64,000 nt of DNA, taken from Roseibium litorale (GTDB lineage: Bacteria > Pseudomonadota > Alphaproteobacteria > Rhizobiales > Stappiaceae). The notes beneath the pieces are model-generated. The model did not search any database. It saw nothing but the letters and a program-made list of their open reading frames with translations, and was not told the origin of the DNA. How positions within the stretch are numbered: position 1 is the stretch's first letter; each line of letters opens with the position of its first letter. The position numbers and the translations under genes are program-made. Positions 52,236-61,943 of the stretch are shown here, piece by piece. The DNA is taken from the NCBI RefSeq assembly GCF_014842915.1, contig NZ_JACYXI010000011.1, forward strand, positions 1 through 64,000. Direction: 5' to 3'.

Positions 52236-53243
52236 TCAATGTCCGGGTGTTCGAGGCGCTGCCGCCCGCCGCAAACGGTCATTGATAGCCTCTCCAAGGC
52301 CGGTTTCCGGGATGCTTTGGACGCAGATTGTCGCGGCTCCGGACGAATCGAGATGCCGCATCGCTGCAAACAGGCGCGCGGCGGCTTCGGTCAGGTCTTC
52401 CGCTTCGCTGAGATTGAAGCAGGCGACGGCACCTTCAGCCCCCGCAAGCGCATGAGCCCCAAAGGCAAGGTAAGCTTCCCCAGTCCGGACGTCTGTTGCG
52501 TTCAGGCGCACCGCGGCGGCGGGCGCATAGTGCGATGTTAGCATCCCCGGGGCCTGGGGCGCATCCTGGCGGGTCGAAAGATCGGTCGGCGCAGCCAGGG
52601 ACTGGCCAAGAACGGCTTCGATCGCCTCGCGCGGAACACCGCCCGGACGCAGCAGCCGGGGCGTGCCGTCCGTCAGCGCGACAATGGTGGATTCGATCCC
52701 GATCTGGCAGGGGCCGGCATCCACGATGAAGCTCAGTGCGTGGCCAAGGTCTGCCTCCACCGCATCTGCGGTTGTCGTGGAAACGCGGCCAGACACATTG
52801 GCGCTGGGCGCGGCCAGCGGTCGTCCGGTGCGCTCGGCCAAAAACCGCATCACCGGGCCTGAGGGCACACGCAGAGCGACACTTTGCAGTCCAGCGGTTG
52901 CCAGATCGCTGATGGGTGATTCCGGGCGCTTGGGAACCACAAGGGTCAGTGGGCCGGGCCAGAAGGCTTCGGCCAGCTTCAGGGCATCTTCGTTGAAGGT
53001 GCCGTGCTTCAATGCGGCCTCGACCGACTGCACATGGGAGATCAAGGGATTGAACTGCGGGCGTCCCTTGGCGGAAAAAATGCGGGCGCAGGCTTGTCCA
53101 TTGGTCGCATCCGCGGCGAGGCCGTAGACGGTCTCGGTCGGGATGGCGGCGAGCTGTCCGGCTATGAGAGCTTCGCACACATCCGCAGCTTCCGGCGCTT
53201 CCCGCCAGTTTTCCTGAGAGAGGTCGATGATCCATCGCCGCAT
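52236..53243 (-). CDS. L-threonylcarbamoyladenylate synthase (Sua5/TsaC)
   Basis: This 335-residue enzyme makes threonylcarbamoyl-AMP, used for the t6A modification of tRNAs. The YrdC domain shows IPTETVYGLAADA, IFSAKGRPQFNPLISHV and APSANVSGRVSTT; a C-terminal Sua5 extension follows the linker ending APGMLTSHYAP, so it is the long form. I chose the ATG at 53243 with GGAG nine bases upstream over the ATG at 53258 and the TTG at 53279. Confidence 0.9.
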   Translation of the reverse strand: MRRWIIDLSQENWREAPEAADVCEALIAGQLAAIPTETVYGLAADATNGQACARIFSAKGRPQFNPLISHVQSVEAALKHGTFNEDALKLAEAFWPGPLTLVVPKRPESPISDLATAGLQSVALRVPSGPVMRFLAERTGRPLAAPSANVSGRVSTTTADAVEADLGHALSFIVDAGPCQIGIESTIVALTDGTPRLLRPGGVPREAIEAVLGQSLAAPTDLSTRQDAPQAPGMLTSHYAPAAAVRLNATDVRTGEAYLAFGAHALAGAEGAVACFNLSEAEDLTEAAARLFAAMRHLDSSGAATICVQSIPETGLGEAINDRLRRAAAPRTPGH

Positions 53244-53316
53244 CGGGCCGGGCTCCATCCGAATTAAAGTGTTGGGCAATGCACATTTGCCCCGTCACTT
53301 GCCGCTGGGACAGTAC

Positions 53317-53332
53317 TTGACGTTTACGTCAA
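53317..53332. promoter_or_regulatory. Palindrome upstream of the acyl-CoA operon, possible MerR-type operator
   Basis: TTGACG-ttta-CGTCAA is a perfect 6/6 inverted repeat and its left arm is also a good -35 hexamer. It is about 100 bp before the acyl-CoA dehydrogenase gene. The ACGT-rich look recalls sites of MerR-family regulators of acyl-CoA breakdown (LiuR-type); this comparison is from memory. No regulator gene is adjacent. Confidence 0.5.
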
Positions 53333-53430
53333 CCGGGTTAGTGTCCGGTCAACAACACCGTCTGATGGGCCTTTTGCTGCGTGCGGCAAGGACAGTCAAG
53401 GCGGAAGCAAAGGTATAAGGGAGGTCATGC

Positions 53431-55212
53431 ATGTACCGCGCGCCAATTGAAGAGATCGCATTCACGCTCAAGCAAGTCTGCGGGCTGGGCGATATCCAGG
53501 CCAGCGAACGTCATGCGGATCTCGGAGATGATCTGGTCGAGGCGATCCTTAACGAGGCCGGCCGGTTTGCTGCCGAGGAAATTGCGCCGATGAATGTGGT
53601 TGGTGACCGTGAGGGAGCGACCTTTTCTGACGGCAAGGTCAAGGCAGCTCCGGGATGGCGCGATCTTTATCACAACTGGATTGAAGGTGGCTGGAACGGG
53701 CTGACTGCAACGCCGGACTATGGCGGGCAGGGGCTGCCGATGATGCTCTCCGCTGCAGCACTGGAAATGTGGAACTCCGGCTCCATGGCCTTTGCCCTTG
53801 GCCCAACCCTGACCATCGGCGCTGTCGAGGCGCTGGAAAAGCATGCCTCGGACGCACTGAAGGAGACCTATCTCGCCAAGCTGATTTCCGGCGAGTGGAT
53901 GGGCACCATGAACCTGACGGAGCCGCAGGCCGGATCCGACCTCAATGCCCTGACCGCCAAGGCAGAGCGTGCAGAAGACGGCAGCTACCGCATCTCTGGC
54001 CAAAAGATCTTCATCACCTATGGTGAGCACGACCTGACCGACAACATCATCCACCTGGTTCTCGCCCGCCTGCCGGATGCTCCGGCTGGAACGCGGGGCA
54101 TCTCACTGTTCCTGGTGCCGAAGTTCCTGGTCAACGAGGACGGCTCGCTGGGAGCACATAACGATGTGCGCTGCGCCGGGGTCGAGCACAAGCTGGGCAT
54201 TCACGCGTCCCCCACCTGCACCATGGTGTTCGGCGACGAGGGCGGCGCGACCGGCTATCTGATCGGCGAGGAAAACCGCGGCCTTGCCTGCATGTTCACG
54301 ATGATGAACAACGCCCGCCTTGCGGTCGGCATTCAGGGGCTGGGCATTGCCGAGCGAGCCTATCAGGAGGCGCTGGCCTATGCTTTGGAGCGCAAGCAGG
54401 GCCGTGCACCCGGCGACAGCGGTCCGGCAATGAGCCCCATTGCCCGTCACCCGGACATCAAGCGCAACCTCTTGGCCATGAAGACCCGGGCTCAGGCCGC
54501 CCGTGTGCTGTGCTATGCCTGCGCCCACGCCATCGACATGTCGCATATTGCTGAGACCGGGGAAGACCGGAAATTCTGGTCGGAACGGGCCGGTCTGCTG
54601 ACCCCGCTCGCCAAGGCTCTTCCGACCGACTTCGGTGTTGAGGCCGCGTCCATCGGCGTCCAGATCCATGGCGGCATGGGCTTTATCGAGGAAACCGGCG
54701 CCGCGCAATATCTGCGCGATGCCCGGATAGCGCCGATCTATGAAGGCACCAACGGCATTCAGGCCATCGACCTTGTGACCCGCAAGCTGCCGCTTTCCGG
54801 CGGTGAGCATATCAAGGCATTCCTGAGCGAACTGGCGGGTATCGTCGAGGGCGTTGCCGCGTCCAACCTTCCCTCGCTTGGTGACATCGCAAGCCATCTT
54901 TCCGAGGCGCTTGGGGATCTGGAAGAGGCGACTGCCTGGATCATGACGGCGCAGGCAGAAGGCCGTATGGCCGAGGCGCTGTCCGGCGCAACGCCATATC
55001 TGCGGCTGGCGGGCCTGACCTTTGCCGGCATTCTCCTGGCCAAGGGCGCGGCCGCTGCCGATGACGGCAACAAGGCGGCCCGGGATCAGCGGATCCTGCT
55101 TGCCCGGACCTACACCATGACCCTGCTCAAGGAAGTCGCGGGTCTGAAGGCGGATGTCACCGGCTCATCCGGGGCCATTCTGGCCTTCGATCCGGAAGCA
55201 CTGGCGTCGTAA
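53431..55212 (+). CDS. Acyl-CoA dehydrogenase, long (DmdC-like) form
   Basis: This 593-residue FAD enzyme has the extended N- and C-termini of the DmdC/AcdA-like group. Seen: TPDYGGQGLP, GTMNLTEPQAGSDLNALTAK (FAD binding), ISGQKIFIT, and IAPIYEGTNGIQAIDL with the catalytic glutamate. DmdC acts on methylmercaptopropionyl-CoA in DMSP breakdown, but close relatives use ordinary acyl-CoAs, so the substrate stays open. GGGAGG lies before the ATG. It leads a three-gene operon with an enoyl-CoA hydratase and an SDR. Confidence 0.9.
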   Translation: MYRAPIEEIAFTLKQVCGLGDIQASERHADLGDDLVEAILNEAGRFAAEEIAPMNVVGDREGATFSDGKVKAAPGWRDLYHNWIEGGWNGLTATPDYGGQGLPMMLSAAALEMWNSGSMAFALGPTLTIGAVEALEKHASDALKETYLAKLISGEWMGTMNLTEPQAGSDLNALTAKAERAEDGSYRISGQKIFITYGEHDLTDNIIHLVLARLPDAPAGTRGISLFLVPKFLVNEDGSLGAHNDVRCAGVEHKLGIHASPTCTMVFGDEGGATGYLIGEENRGLACMFTMMNNARLAVGIQGLGIAERAYQEALAYALERKQGRAPGDSGPAMSPIARHPDIKRNLLAMKTRAQAARVLCYACAHAIDMSHIAETGEDRKFWSERAGLLTPLAKALPTDFGVEAASIGVQIHGGMGFIEETGAAQYLRDARIAPIYEGTNGIQAIDLVTRKLPLSGGEHIKAFLSELAGIVEGVAASNLPSLGDIASHLSEALGDLEEATAWIMTAQAEGRMAEALSGATPYLRLAGLTFAGILLAKGAAAADDGNKAARDQRILLARTYTMTLLKEVAGLKADVTGSSGAILAFDPEALAS

Positions 55213-55237
55213 CGGAGAAGCTCAATGGGAGGAGCAC

Positions 55238-55987
55238 ATGATCCAGCATGAGATGAGCGGCGGCGTCAGCACACTAAGGCTGGACCGCGCGGACAAGAAG
55301 AATGCCCTGACCGGCGATATGTACAACGCCATGTCCGCCGTGCTTGAAGCCGGAAATGACGACAAGGACCTGCGCTGTCACGTGATCTGCGGCCAGCCGG
55401 GCGCCTTCACCGCAGGCAACGACATTGCCGATTTCCTGAAATATGCCTCCCAGAGCGGTCTGGAAAAGACGCCGGTGGTCCGGTTTCTCAAGGCGCTGGG
55501 CGCGAACCGCAAGCCCCTTGTGGCTGCGGTTGACGGTCTGGCGATCGGCATCGGCACCACCTTGCTGTTTCACTGCGACATGGTGTTTGCGACGCCTGGC
55601 TCCCTGTTCAAGACGCCCTTCGTGGATCTAGGGCTGGTGCCGGAAGCGGGCTCCTCGCTTCTCGGGCCTGCTGTCATGGGTCATGCGCGGGCCTTCGAGC
55701 TTCTCTGCCTTGGCGAAAGCTTCGACGCCGCCCGGGCGCAAGAGGCAGGCATCGTCAATCATGTCGGCGAAAATGCGGAAGAGCTGGCCATGGATTGCGC
55801 CCGCAAGATCGCATCCAAGCCGCCGGAAGCCATGGCCCTGTCACGTGCGCTCCTGCGCGGGGACCGGACCTTGATCGATCAGCGGATCGAGGAGGAAGCG
55901 CGCATTTTCGGCACCCGGCTGAGCGTGCCGGAAACCATCGGCGCCTTTCAGGCTTTCATGACCAAAAAGACAACTGCGTCCAAGGCG
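55238..55987 (+). CDS. Enoyl-CoA hydratase/isomerase family protein
   Basis: This protein of about 250 residues has the crotonase fold: GAFTAGNDIADF (oxyanion hole), AAVDGLAIGIGTTLLFHCD and FVDLGLVPEAGSSLLGP with the catalytic glutamate. It adds water to, or isomerises, enoyl-CoAs. GGGAGG precedes the ATG at 55238; the frame extends upstream into the preceding gene without similarity. It lies 26 bp after the acyl-CoA dehydrogenase. The reading frame stops at 55990. Confidence 0.9.
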
Positions 55988-56014
55988 TGAGCGGGACGTT
56001 CTGGGAGGAATTTG

Positions 56015-56893
56015 ATGACCGAAACCAAGAAGAGCCTGTCCGGCAAGACGCTGTTCATCACAGGGGCCTCGCGCGGCATCGGCAAGGCCATTGCCCTGCG
56101 CGCCGCCCGCGATGGCGCCAATATCGCGATTGCGGCCAAGACCGCCGAGCCGCATCCCAAGCTGGAAGGCACGATCTACACCGCAGCAGAGGAGATCGAG
56201 GCAGCCGGTGGCAGGGCCCTGCCGCTTGTCCTGGATGTGCGCGATGACGAAGCGGTTCAGGCGGCCATTGCCAAGACCGCCGAGACCTTCGGCGGGCTGG
56301 ACATCCTGGTCAACAACGCCAGCGCCATTCAGCTGACCCCGCTCTCCCAGACGGACATGAAGCGCTTCGACCTGATGCACCAGATCAACACGCGCGGTAC
56401 CATGGCCTGCTCCAAGCATGCCATCGAATATCTGGAGAAGTCCCCCAATCCGCATATCCTGATGCTGTCACCGCCGCTCGACATGTCGGAAAAGTGGTTT
56501 GCGGGCCACACGCCCTATTCCATCGCCAAATACGGTATGAGCCTCGTGGTGCTGGGCCTTGCTGGCGAGCTGCGCAAGAAGGGCATTGCCGTCAACGCGC
56601 TTTGGCCGCGCACGACGATCGCGACTGCTGCGGTGAAGAACCTTTTGGGCGGCGATCAAATGGTTTCCCAGAGCCGCACGCCGGACATTCTTGCCGATGC
56701 CGCCCACGAGATCTTCACGACGCCGTCGCGTGAGCTGACCGGTCAGTTCCTGATTGACGACACGTTCCTGTCCGGGCGCGGCGTGACCGATTTCGACCAC
56801 TACCGCGTTGACCCGGCAAAGCCGCTTGCCCCGGACTTCTTCGTCCCCGCCGACAGCATCCCGCCTGCCAATATGGGGCCGGTGAAGGGGTGA
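56015..56893 (+). CDS. SDR family oxidoreductase (HSDL2-like)
   Basis: This 292-residue protein has the cofactor motif ITGASRGIGKAIAL, NNASAI, and a catalytic YSIAKYG (Tyr-x3-Lys). The KTAEPHPKLEGTIYTAAEEI insert is typical of the hydroxysteroid-dehydrogenase-like-2 group, whose substrate is unknown but is linked to fatty-acid metabolism. GGGAGG precedes the ATG. It closes the acyl-CoA operon. Confidence 0.9.
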   Translation: MTETKKSLSGKTLFITGASRGIGKAIALRAARDGANIAIAAKTAEPHPKLEGTIYTAAEEIEAAGGRALPLVLDVRDDEAVQAAIAKTAETFGGLDILVNNASAIQLTPLSQTDMKRFDLMHQINTRGTMACSKHAIEYLEKSPNPHILMLSPPLDMSEKWFAGHTPYSIAKYGMSLVVLGLAGELRKKGIAVNALWPRTTIATAAVKNLLGGDQMVSQSRTPDILADAAHEIFTTPSRELTGQFLIDDTFLSGRGVTDFDHYRVDPAKPLAPDFFVPADSIPPANMGPVKG

Positions 56894-56917
56894 CATCCAA
56901 CCATAATCTTCAAAACA

Positions 56918-56950
56918 CAAAACGGCGCGAAGGTCTTTCGTGCCGTTTTG
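56918..56950. terminator. Bidirectional terminator between the SDR gene and the DnaJ-like gene
   Basis: CAAAACGGC-g-CGAA pairs with TTCG-t-GCCGTTTTG around GGTCT. The stem ends in A4/T4 and serves either direction between the two convergent genes. Confidence 0.75.
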
Positions 56951-56980
56951 CATTTCAGTGGGGGGCTCAGAGCCGGCTTG

Positions 56981-57979
56981 TTAGTCGAACTCCGGACCAC
57001 GTGCCCGGTAAGGGGTGACGTCTTTCCAGGCCTTCATCAGCGTTTCCAGTTCCGTGTCGCCATTGGGCGGCAGCAGGATCTGCAGGCGGACAAGAAGGTC
57101 GCCATGGCCGCCGGTCTTGGTCGGCAGGCCCTTGCCCTTCAGGCGCATGGTCTTGTCGCCGGATGAGTTGGCCGGAATGGTCAGGTTGACCGCGCCGGTC
57201 AGGGTCGGCGTGCGGACCTTGGCACCCAGCACGGCCTCATAGAGAGTTAGCGGCAGGTCGAGAACGAGGTCGCTGCCGCGCACTTCGAACAGCTTGTGCG
57301 GACGGAAGCGGATTTCGACCATGGCATCGCCTGCCGGGCCGCCCATTTCGCCAGGATGGCCCTGACCGCGCAGGCGGATCTTTTCGCCTTCTACGGTTCC
57401 AGCCGGAATGGTGACATTGACGGTCTTGCCGCTCGGCAGCGTCACCTGGGCCTTGCCCGAGTTGACCAGATCTTCCAGAGACACATAGGCCGTCAGCTCG
57501 GCATTGCTGCCCTTGGCGGCCTGCGGCTTACGGCCCGCAGAAGCGCCTGCACCGGCCTGCGCACCAGCGCTTGCCCGTGCCCGCCGTCCGCCACCGAAGC
57601 CGCCGAGGATGTCGTTCAAAATGTCGTCGAAGCCGCCGCCTCCGGCTGCCCCGCCGCCAAAGCCTCCGCCCTGGCTGCGGAAACCGCGTGCACCACCGGC
57701 CGATCCGAAGTCCTCGTAGTCGCGGAAACCGTCGAAGCCATGGGACTGGAACTTCGGCTTGCCGTCCGCACCGATCTCGCCACGGTCGAACTTGCCGCGC
57801 TTGTCCTTGTCGCCGACGATTTCATAGGCCTGGTTCACTTCGGAAAAGCGCGCCTGTGCTGCCGGATCATTCTGGTTCTGATCCGGGTGGTACTTCTTGG
57901 CCAGCTTGCGGAAGGCCTTCTTGATATCGGCTTCGCTCGCATTCTTTGCGACGCCGAGGACGCTGTAGGGATCACGCAT
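56981..57979 (-). CDS. DnaJ-family co-chaperone (CbpA/DnaJ C-terminal type)
   Basis: This protein of about 332 residues has an N-terminal J domain with the HPD motif ([10 protein letters not shown]), a glycine/phenylalanine-rich linker (residues about 75-140) and the two-lobed DnaJ C-terminal domain ([20 protein letters not shown]), with no zinc-finger, as in CbpA. It stimulates DnaK ATPase activity. AGGTGA precedes the ATG at 57979; a GTG at 57988 is possible too. dnaK is not in the window. Confidence 0.9.
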   Translation of the reverse strand: MRDPYSVLGVAKNASEADIKKAFRKLAKKYHPDQNQNDPAAQARFSEVNQAYEIVGDKDKRGKFDRGEIGADGKPKFQSHGFDGFRDYEDFGSAGGARGFRSQGGGFGGGAAGGGGFDDILNDILGGFGGGRRARASAGAQAGAGASAGRKPQAAKGSNAELTAYVSLEDLVNSGKAQVTLPSGKTVNVTIPAGTVEGEKIRLRGQGHPGEMGGPAGDAMVEIRFRPHKLFEVRGSDLVLDLPLTLYEAVLGAKVRTPTLTGAVNLTIPANSSGDKTMRLKGKGLPTKTGGHGDLLVRLQILLPPNGDTELETLMKAWKDVTPYRARGPEFD

Positions 57980-58169
57980 TGGGTTCACCTGTTGTGGGCA
58001 GGATTTGACACGGCGGCTGATCCGCTTCCCTGGGGAAGGACCGCCCGGCTCGCATCACGCCCAAAATGTCTTCCTGCACAATATCGTGATTGATAGGAAA
58101 AAATACCAGATCCATCGATCTGCATTCGTCAGTGTTTTACCGGGTAACCACCGCTATTCAAGCTTTGGA

Positions 58170-58685
58170 TCAGGCGCCTGAGACGTTGAGGGCGGTAATC
58201 GCCATGATCTGACGGACATCGCGGCAGGCTGTGCCCTTGTAAAGGCGGATGCCGGCGATGGTGTTTGCGGTCGTCTCGAAGTCGATACAGCCGGTGTCAG
58301 CCAGCTTGCTCTTGTCCAATTTGCCGATGCTGCCGGAATTTCCGCTGTCCGGATTGGTCCAGGACACGGCAGTTTGCATGGTGCCTTCATCGGCCAGTGC
58401 GCTGGCTTCCAGACCTGAGCCGCTGACCAGCTGGCCGATGGACATGGCGATGATTTCGCGGTCTGTTTCGTCAATATCGGCGAAGGCGGTATCGGATGTT
58501 GAGGGAATCGATCCAGTCAGCACCAGGGGCGTTTCGACATCATTGCTGCCGAGCGGCATGGAAACCTGCCCGCAGCCCGCCAGCAGACAAGCCAGTGCAA
58601 CCGGTGCAAACCGGGCTATCTGGAACTTGGCCTTGACGGCGTCATAAGAAACGCGGTGAAACAAGCAACCGACCTCTCTGGCCAT
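58170..58685 (-). CDS. RT0821/Lpp0805-type surface lipoprotein
   Basis: This protein of about 171 residues has a lipobox (ACLLAGC) after a hydrophobic segment, so it is an outer- or inner-membrane lipoprotein. The C-terminal [19 protein letters not shown] resembles the end of the RT0821/Lpp0805 surface protein family (17-kDa antigen-like). The start is uncertain: no clear ribosome site precedes the ATG at 58685. It is divergent from pdxH, 57 bp away. Confidence 0.75.
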   Translation of the reverse strand: MAREVGCLFHRVSYDAVKAKFQIARFAPVALACLLAGCGQVSMPLGSNDVETPLVLTGSIPSTSDTAFADIDETDREIIAMSIGQLVSGSGLEASALADEGTMQTAVSWTNPDSGNSGSIGKLDKSKLADTGCIDFETTANTIAGIRLYKGTACRDVRQIMAITALNVSGA

Positions 58686-58741
58686 GCGGCCCGTTTTGTG
58701 GCTCACAGAACGCTTCCGCGACACTCTTCGACAGGTGCTCC

Positions 58742-59377
58742 ATGACCGACACTAAGCCTTCGGCAAAATCCTTAACAAAAGATGACTTTACTGAAGTTAC
58801 GAAACCATTCGCGCTTTTCGGTGAATGGCTTGTGGATGCAACGGCCAGCGAGATCAACGATCCCAACGCTCTTGCGCTTGCAACGGTCGATCCGGACGGC
58901 TTGCCGAATGTTCGCATGGTTCTCCTGAAGGGCTTCGATGAGCGCGGCTTCGTTTTTTATACGAACTTTGAAAGCGCAAAGGGGCAGGAACTGCTCTCAG
59001 CAGGTAAGGCAGCTATGTGTTTCCACTGGAAATCCCTGCGCCGGCAGGTCCGGATCCGTGGAACAGTGGTCAAGGTGAGCGATGACGAGGCGGACGAGTA
59101 CTACCAGTCCCGTCCGCGCGGAAGCCGCATCGGCGCATGGGCTTCCAAACAGTCCCGGCCCCTGGAAAACCGGTTTGCTCTGGAAAAGGAAGTCGCCCGC
59201 TACACGGCGAAGTTTGCCGTGGGAGAAATTCCGCGCCCGGAACACTGGTCCGGCTTCCGGCTGGTCCCGACCCAGATGGAGTTCTGGCACGACCGCCCGT
59301 TCCGTCTCCATGACCGGGTTGTGTTCCGGCGCAATGCGGATGGTCAGGACTGGACCCGCGACAGGCTCTATCCGTAA
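58742..59377 (+). CDS. pdxH: Pyridoxamine 5'-phosphate oxidase PdxH
   Basis: This FMN enzyme oxidises pyridoxamine or pyridoxine 5'-phosphate to pyridoxal 5'-phosphate. The 211-residue length and motifs fit: [64 protein letters not shown] and the C-terminal [17 protein letters not shown] and RLYP. Its coding end is 9 bp from that of the convergent corA. Confidence 0.96.
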   Translation: MTDTKPSAKSLTKDDFTEVTKPFALFGEWLVDATASEINDPNALALATVDPDGLPNVRMVLLKGFDERGFVFYTNFESAKGQELLSAGKAAMCFHWKSLRRQVRIRGTVVKVSDDEADEYYQSRPRGSRIGAWASKQSRPLENRFALEKEVARYTAKFAVGEIPRPEHWSGFRLVPTQMEFWHDRPFRLHDRVVFRRNADGQDWTRDRLYP

Positions 59378-59386
59378 GCCGGAGGG

Positions 59387-60361
59387 CTAAAGCAGCTTTT
59401 TCACCTTCAGATAGATATAGGTTGCCGCCACCGATCCGAGCATCAGCCCGAGCGAGAAGAGGAACCCGTACTGCCAGCTCAGCTCGGGCATGTTCGAAAA
59501 ATTCATGCCATAGATCGAGGCGATCAGGGTCGGCGGCAGGAATACAACGCCCAGAACCGAAAAGATCTTGATGATCTGGTTTTGCTCCAGATTGACGAGG
59601 CCGATGGTGGCGTCGAGCAGGAAGGACAGCTTGTTGTCCAGCGCGTCGCCATGCTCCTTGATGGAATGAAGGTCTCGGGAATACATGTCGAAGGTCTTCG
59701 ACTGTTGTTCTGAGAGCGACACCTTGCTTGCGTGGCTGTCCAGATAGATCAGCATGCGTGACAGGCTGGCGCAGACGTCGTGCATGCGGGCCACCTGCAG
59801 GCCGATGCGCCCCTGGGTGCGGATCGCCTCGTGATAGACATCCTTCTTGCGGGCAGAAATGCCTTCCTCGAAGACCGTTTTCGACATGTGGTCAAAATGT
59901 GTGGAGATTTCCTCCATCACATCCGCGCAGCGGTCGATGACGATTTCCATCAGAGCGCTCAGAACCGCCGGCCCGGTATTGGCGATGGTCCGGTCTGTCT
60001 GAACCTTCTTCGAACACAGGGCAATAGACTGCAGTTCCCCGTGACGGACCGTGACAAGCCGCTTTGAGGACAGCACAAGGGTTATGGAAGAGAGTTCCGG
60101 ATCAGGAATACGGGCCGCCATGGGCATCATGGCCATCATGACCAGGGCACCGGGCTCGTCATAAAGACGTGCGGACACCTCGATCGATCCAAGTTCTTTC
60201 TTGGCCGGAATTTCTGCGCCCATCAGGTTTTCAGCGAGCTTGTGCTCTTCCGGTGTCGGGTGGAACAGATCAATCCACACGGAGGTGGAAGGTGGCGCCT
60301 TTCCGGCAGGGACCTCGACACGTTCGAGGCCGCTGGATGAAGGGCAATAGGCAATGATCAT
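59387..60361 (-). CDS. corA: CorA family magnesium/divalent-cation transporter
   Basis: This 324-residue protein has the cytoplasmic funnel domain and two C-terminal membrane helices. The signature YGMNF lies in the loop after helix 1 (LIASIYGMNFSNMPEL). CorA proteins import Mg2+, some Co2+ or Ni2+. The gene ends close to pdxH and stands alone on its strand. Confidence 0.93.
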   Translation of the reverse strand: MIIAYCPSSSGLERVEVPAGKAPPSTSVWIDLFHPTPEEHKLAENLMGAEIPAKKELGSIEVSARLYDEPGALVMMAMMPMAARIPDPELSSITLVLSSKRLVTVRHGELQSIALCSKKVQTDRTIANTGPAVLSALMEIVIDRCADVMEEISTHFDHMSKTVFEEGISARKKDVYHEAIRTQGRIGLQVARMHDVCASLSRMLIYLDSHASKVSLSEQQSKTFDMYSRDLHSIKEHGDALDNKLSFLLDATIGLVNLEQNQIIKIFSVLGVVFLPPTLIASIYGMNFSNMPELSWQYGFLFSLGLMLGSVAATYIYLKVKKLL

Positions 60362-60527
60362 TCCGAAGGGCTCCGCATCCCCGATGCATCTGGCCTGAAC
60401 ATGCCCTGCCGATCACGTTCCGCGCAAGCCGGATCGTGTTCGCAAGGCGCTGAAGGGCCTCTCTGGAGATGCGGATACCGGTCTGCCTGAACGCCCAGCT
60501 TCTTCACTCGGCCTGCAGGCACGGGGC

Positions 60528-60671
60528 TTACTTGGTGCCCTTGACCGCGGTTTTCTGACCCTTGCACAGGGTTGCCGCATTCAGCGCGGCGATGCCGACA
60601 GGCTTGTAAAGGTTGACCAGCGCGGGTGTGGCGGGTTGCGGTTTCGCGCTCGTGGCTGCTTTGTTAGACAT
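60528..60671 (-). CDS. 47-residue conserved-looking small protein
   Basis: A short frame starting at the ATG at 60671 gives 47 residues: SAKPQPATPALVNLYKPVGI then AALNAATLCKGQKTAVKGTK. The LYKPVGIAA segment looks familiar from small alphaproteobacterial proteins of unknown role, though I cannot name a family. The ribosome site is weak (GGA 12 bases upstream), and the stop lies about 165 bp from corA. It may not be a gene. Confidence 0.45.
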   Translation of the reverse strand: MSNKAATSAKPQPATPALVNLYKPVGIAALNAATLCKGQKTAVKGTK

Positions 60672-60931
60672 TCTTGTCGTCCATGGTGTCAGAAACGCCG
60701 CTGCCCTGATCCCGGATTGTGTCAACCTTGTGACCGGCGCTCATCTATTTACGTAAGGGCATTGATAAAATTGTGTCTAATTCTTAATCATCATGCTCGC
60801 GTGTTGGGCAATGGCAAAGTCACGTTCCGTGTCGAATTATTTCGATGGCTCAGAATTGGCTTAAACGGGCGGCCTTCCGGTGTTCACGCGCGGGTGATAA
60901 GAAAGTCCCGGAACTTTGCGTGGGCGGATGG

Positions 60932-61918
60932 ATGAAGCGGTACCCCATTTACGAAGCTCGGATTGCCAGCTCCGGCCGCCTGATCGGCGCCGTCGCTTTA
61001 CCCATGATCGTGATCGCGGTTCTCGCCCATAGGGGAAACTATCTCGGACTGTTTGAGATGCTCGCAGCCATCGGTGTTGCAGCATGCCTTGCCCTGATCG
61101 CCATCGTCCTATGCATTGCCGGGCTCGTGGTGATCTGGAGAGAAGGCGGTACCGGGATCGGCCGTGCACTCGCGGGGCTGACCTATGGTGCCCTTGCATT
61201 TCTGCCCGCCTTGGCCTTCGTGCTCGCGCCACGTTTTCTGGACCAGTCACCGGATGTATCGACCAGCCTGTCTGATCCGCCGGAAATTGTCCGTGGGGCA
61301 ACGGTGCTTTGGCCGCCCATGCTGGTTGCGCATCTGGGCCTGAATGCAGATCAGCGCAAGGAGTTTCCCGACATTGTCTCCCGGCGCTACCGGCTGACCC
61401 CGATGGATCTGCACGCTGCGGTCCGCGAGGTGGTGGCCCGCAATGGCTGGACCTTGACGGCGGAAACCCCGCCGGACCTTCCCGACGCTCCGACCCGTCT
61501 TCAGATGGAGGTTCGCACGCCGTTCCTCCGGCTGGTGGAGGATGTCGCCTTCCGCATCCGGCCGGACAGGGTAGGGGCCTTGCTGGACATTCGGGCGGCC
61601 TCACGTGTTTCGCTGCCAGACCTGACGGGAAACGCCGAGCGGATACGGGATCTGTTCCGCCAGATCGACGAGGTCCTGCTGGAGACCTATGGCGAGATTG
61701 CAAGCGAGCCGGTGCTTGAGGCGGAAGGTTCAGAGCCGCAGAATGACGCAGCTCCCAACATGGGGGATGTGGATTTGCTGGTGCCCCCGGGAGGTGCGGG
61801 CGGCGGTATCCGTATTCCCGGCTTCAAGCCCTATATCCATGACGGCACAGGCGATACCGCTCCTGCAGATGGTCCGCTGGATGACAGGGCGGGCACCACT
61901 CAAGCCGTTCCCCGGTAG
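60932..61918 (+). CDS. DUF1499 domain membrane protein
   Basis: This protein of about 328 residues starts with three membrane helices (LIGAVALPMIVIAVLAHRG, FEMLAAIGVAACLALIAIVL, LAGLTYGALAFLPALAFVL), followed by a DUF1499 domain (FPDIVSRRYRLTPMDLHAA, FLRLVEDVAFRIRP, DIRAASRVSLPDLTGNAERI). Its function is unknown. The start is chosen at the ATG at 60932, which aligns with related proteins; an ATG at 60845 is also open. The acidic C-terminal tail is rich in glycine and proline. Confidence 0.8.
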   Translation: MKRYPIYEARIASSGRLIGAVALPMIVIAVLAHRGNYLGLFEMLAAIGVAACLALIAIVLCIAGLVVIWREGGTGIGRALAGLTYGALAFLPALAFVLAPRFLDQSPDVSTSLSDPPEIVRGATVLWPPMLVAHLGLNADQRKEFPDIVSRRYRLTPMDLHAAVREVVARNGWTLTAETPPDLPDAPTRLQMEVRTPFLRLVEDVAFRIRPDRVGALLDIRAASRVSLPDLTGNAERIRDLFRQIDEVLLETYGEIASEPVLEAEGSEPQNDAAPNMGDVDLLVPPGGAGGGIRIPGFKPYIHDGTGDTAPADGPLDDRAGTTQAVPR

Positions 61919-61943
61919 AACTTCAAGTTCCGAGGCCGGCTCT

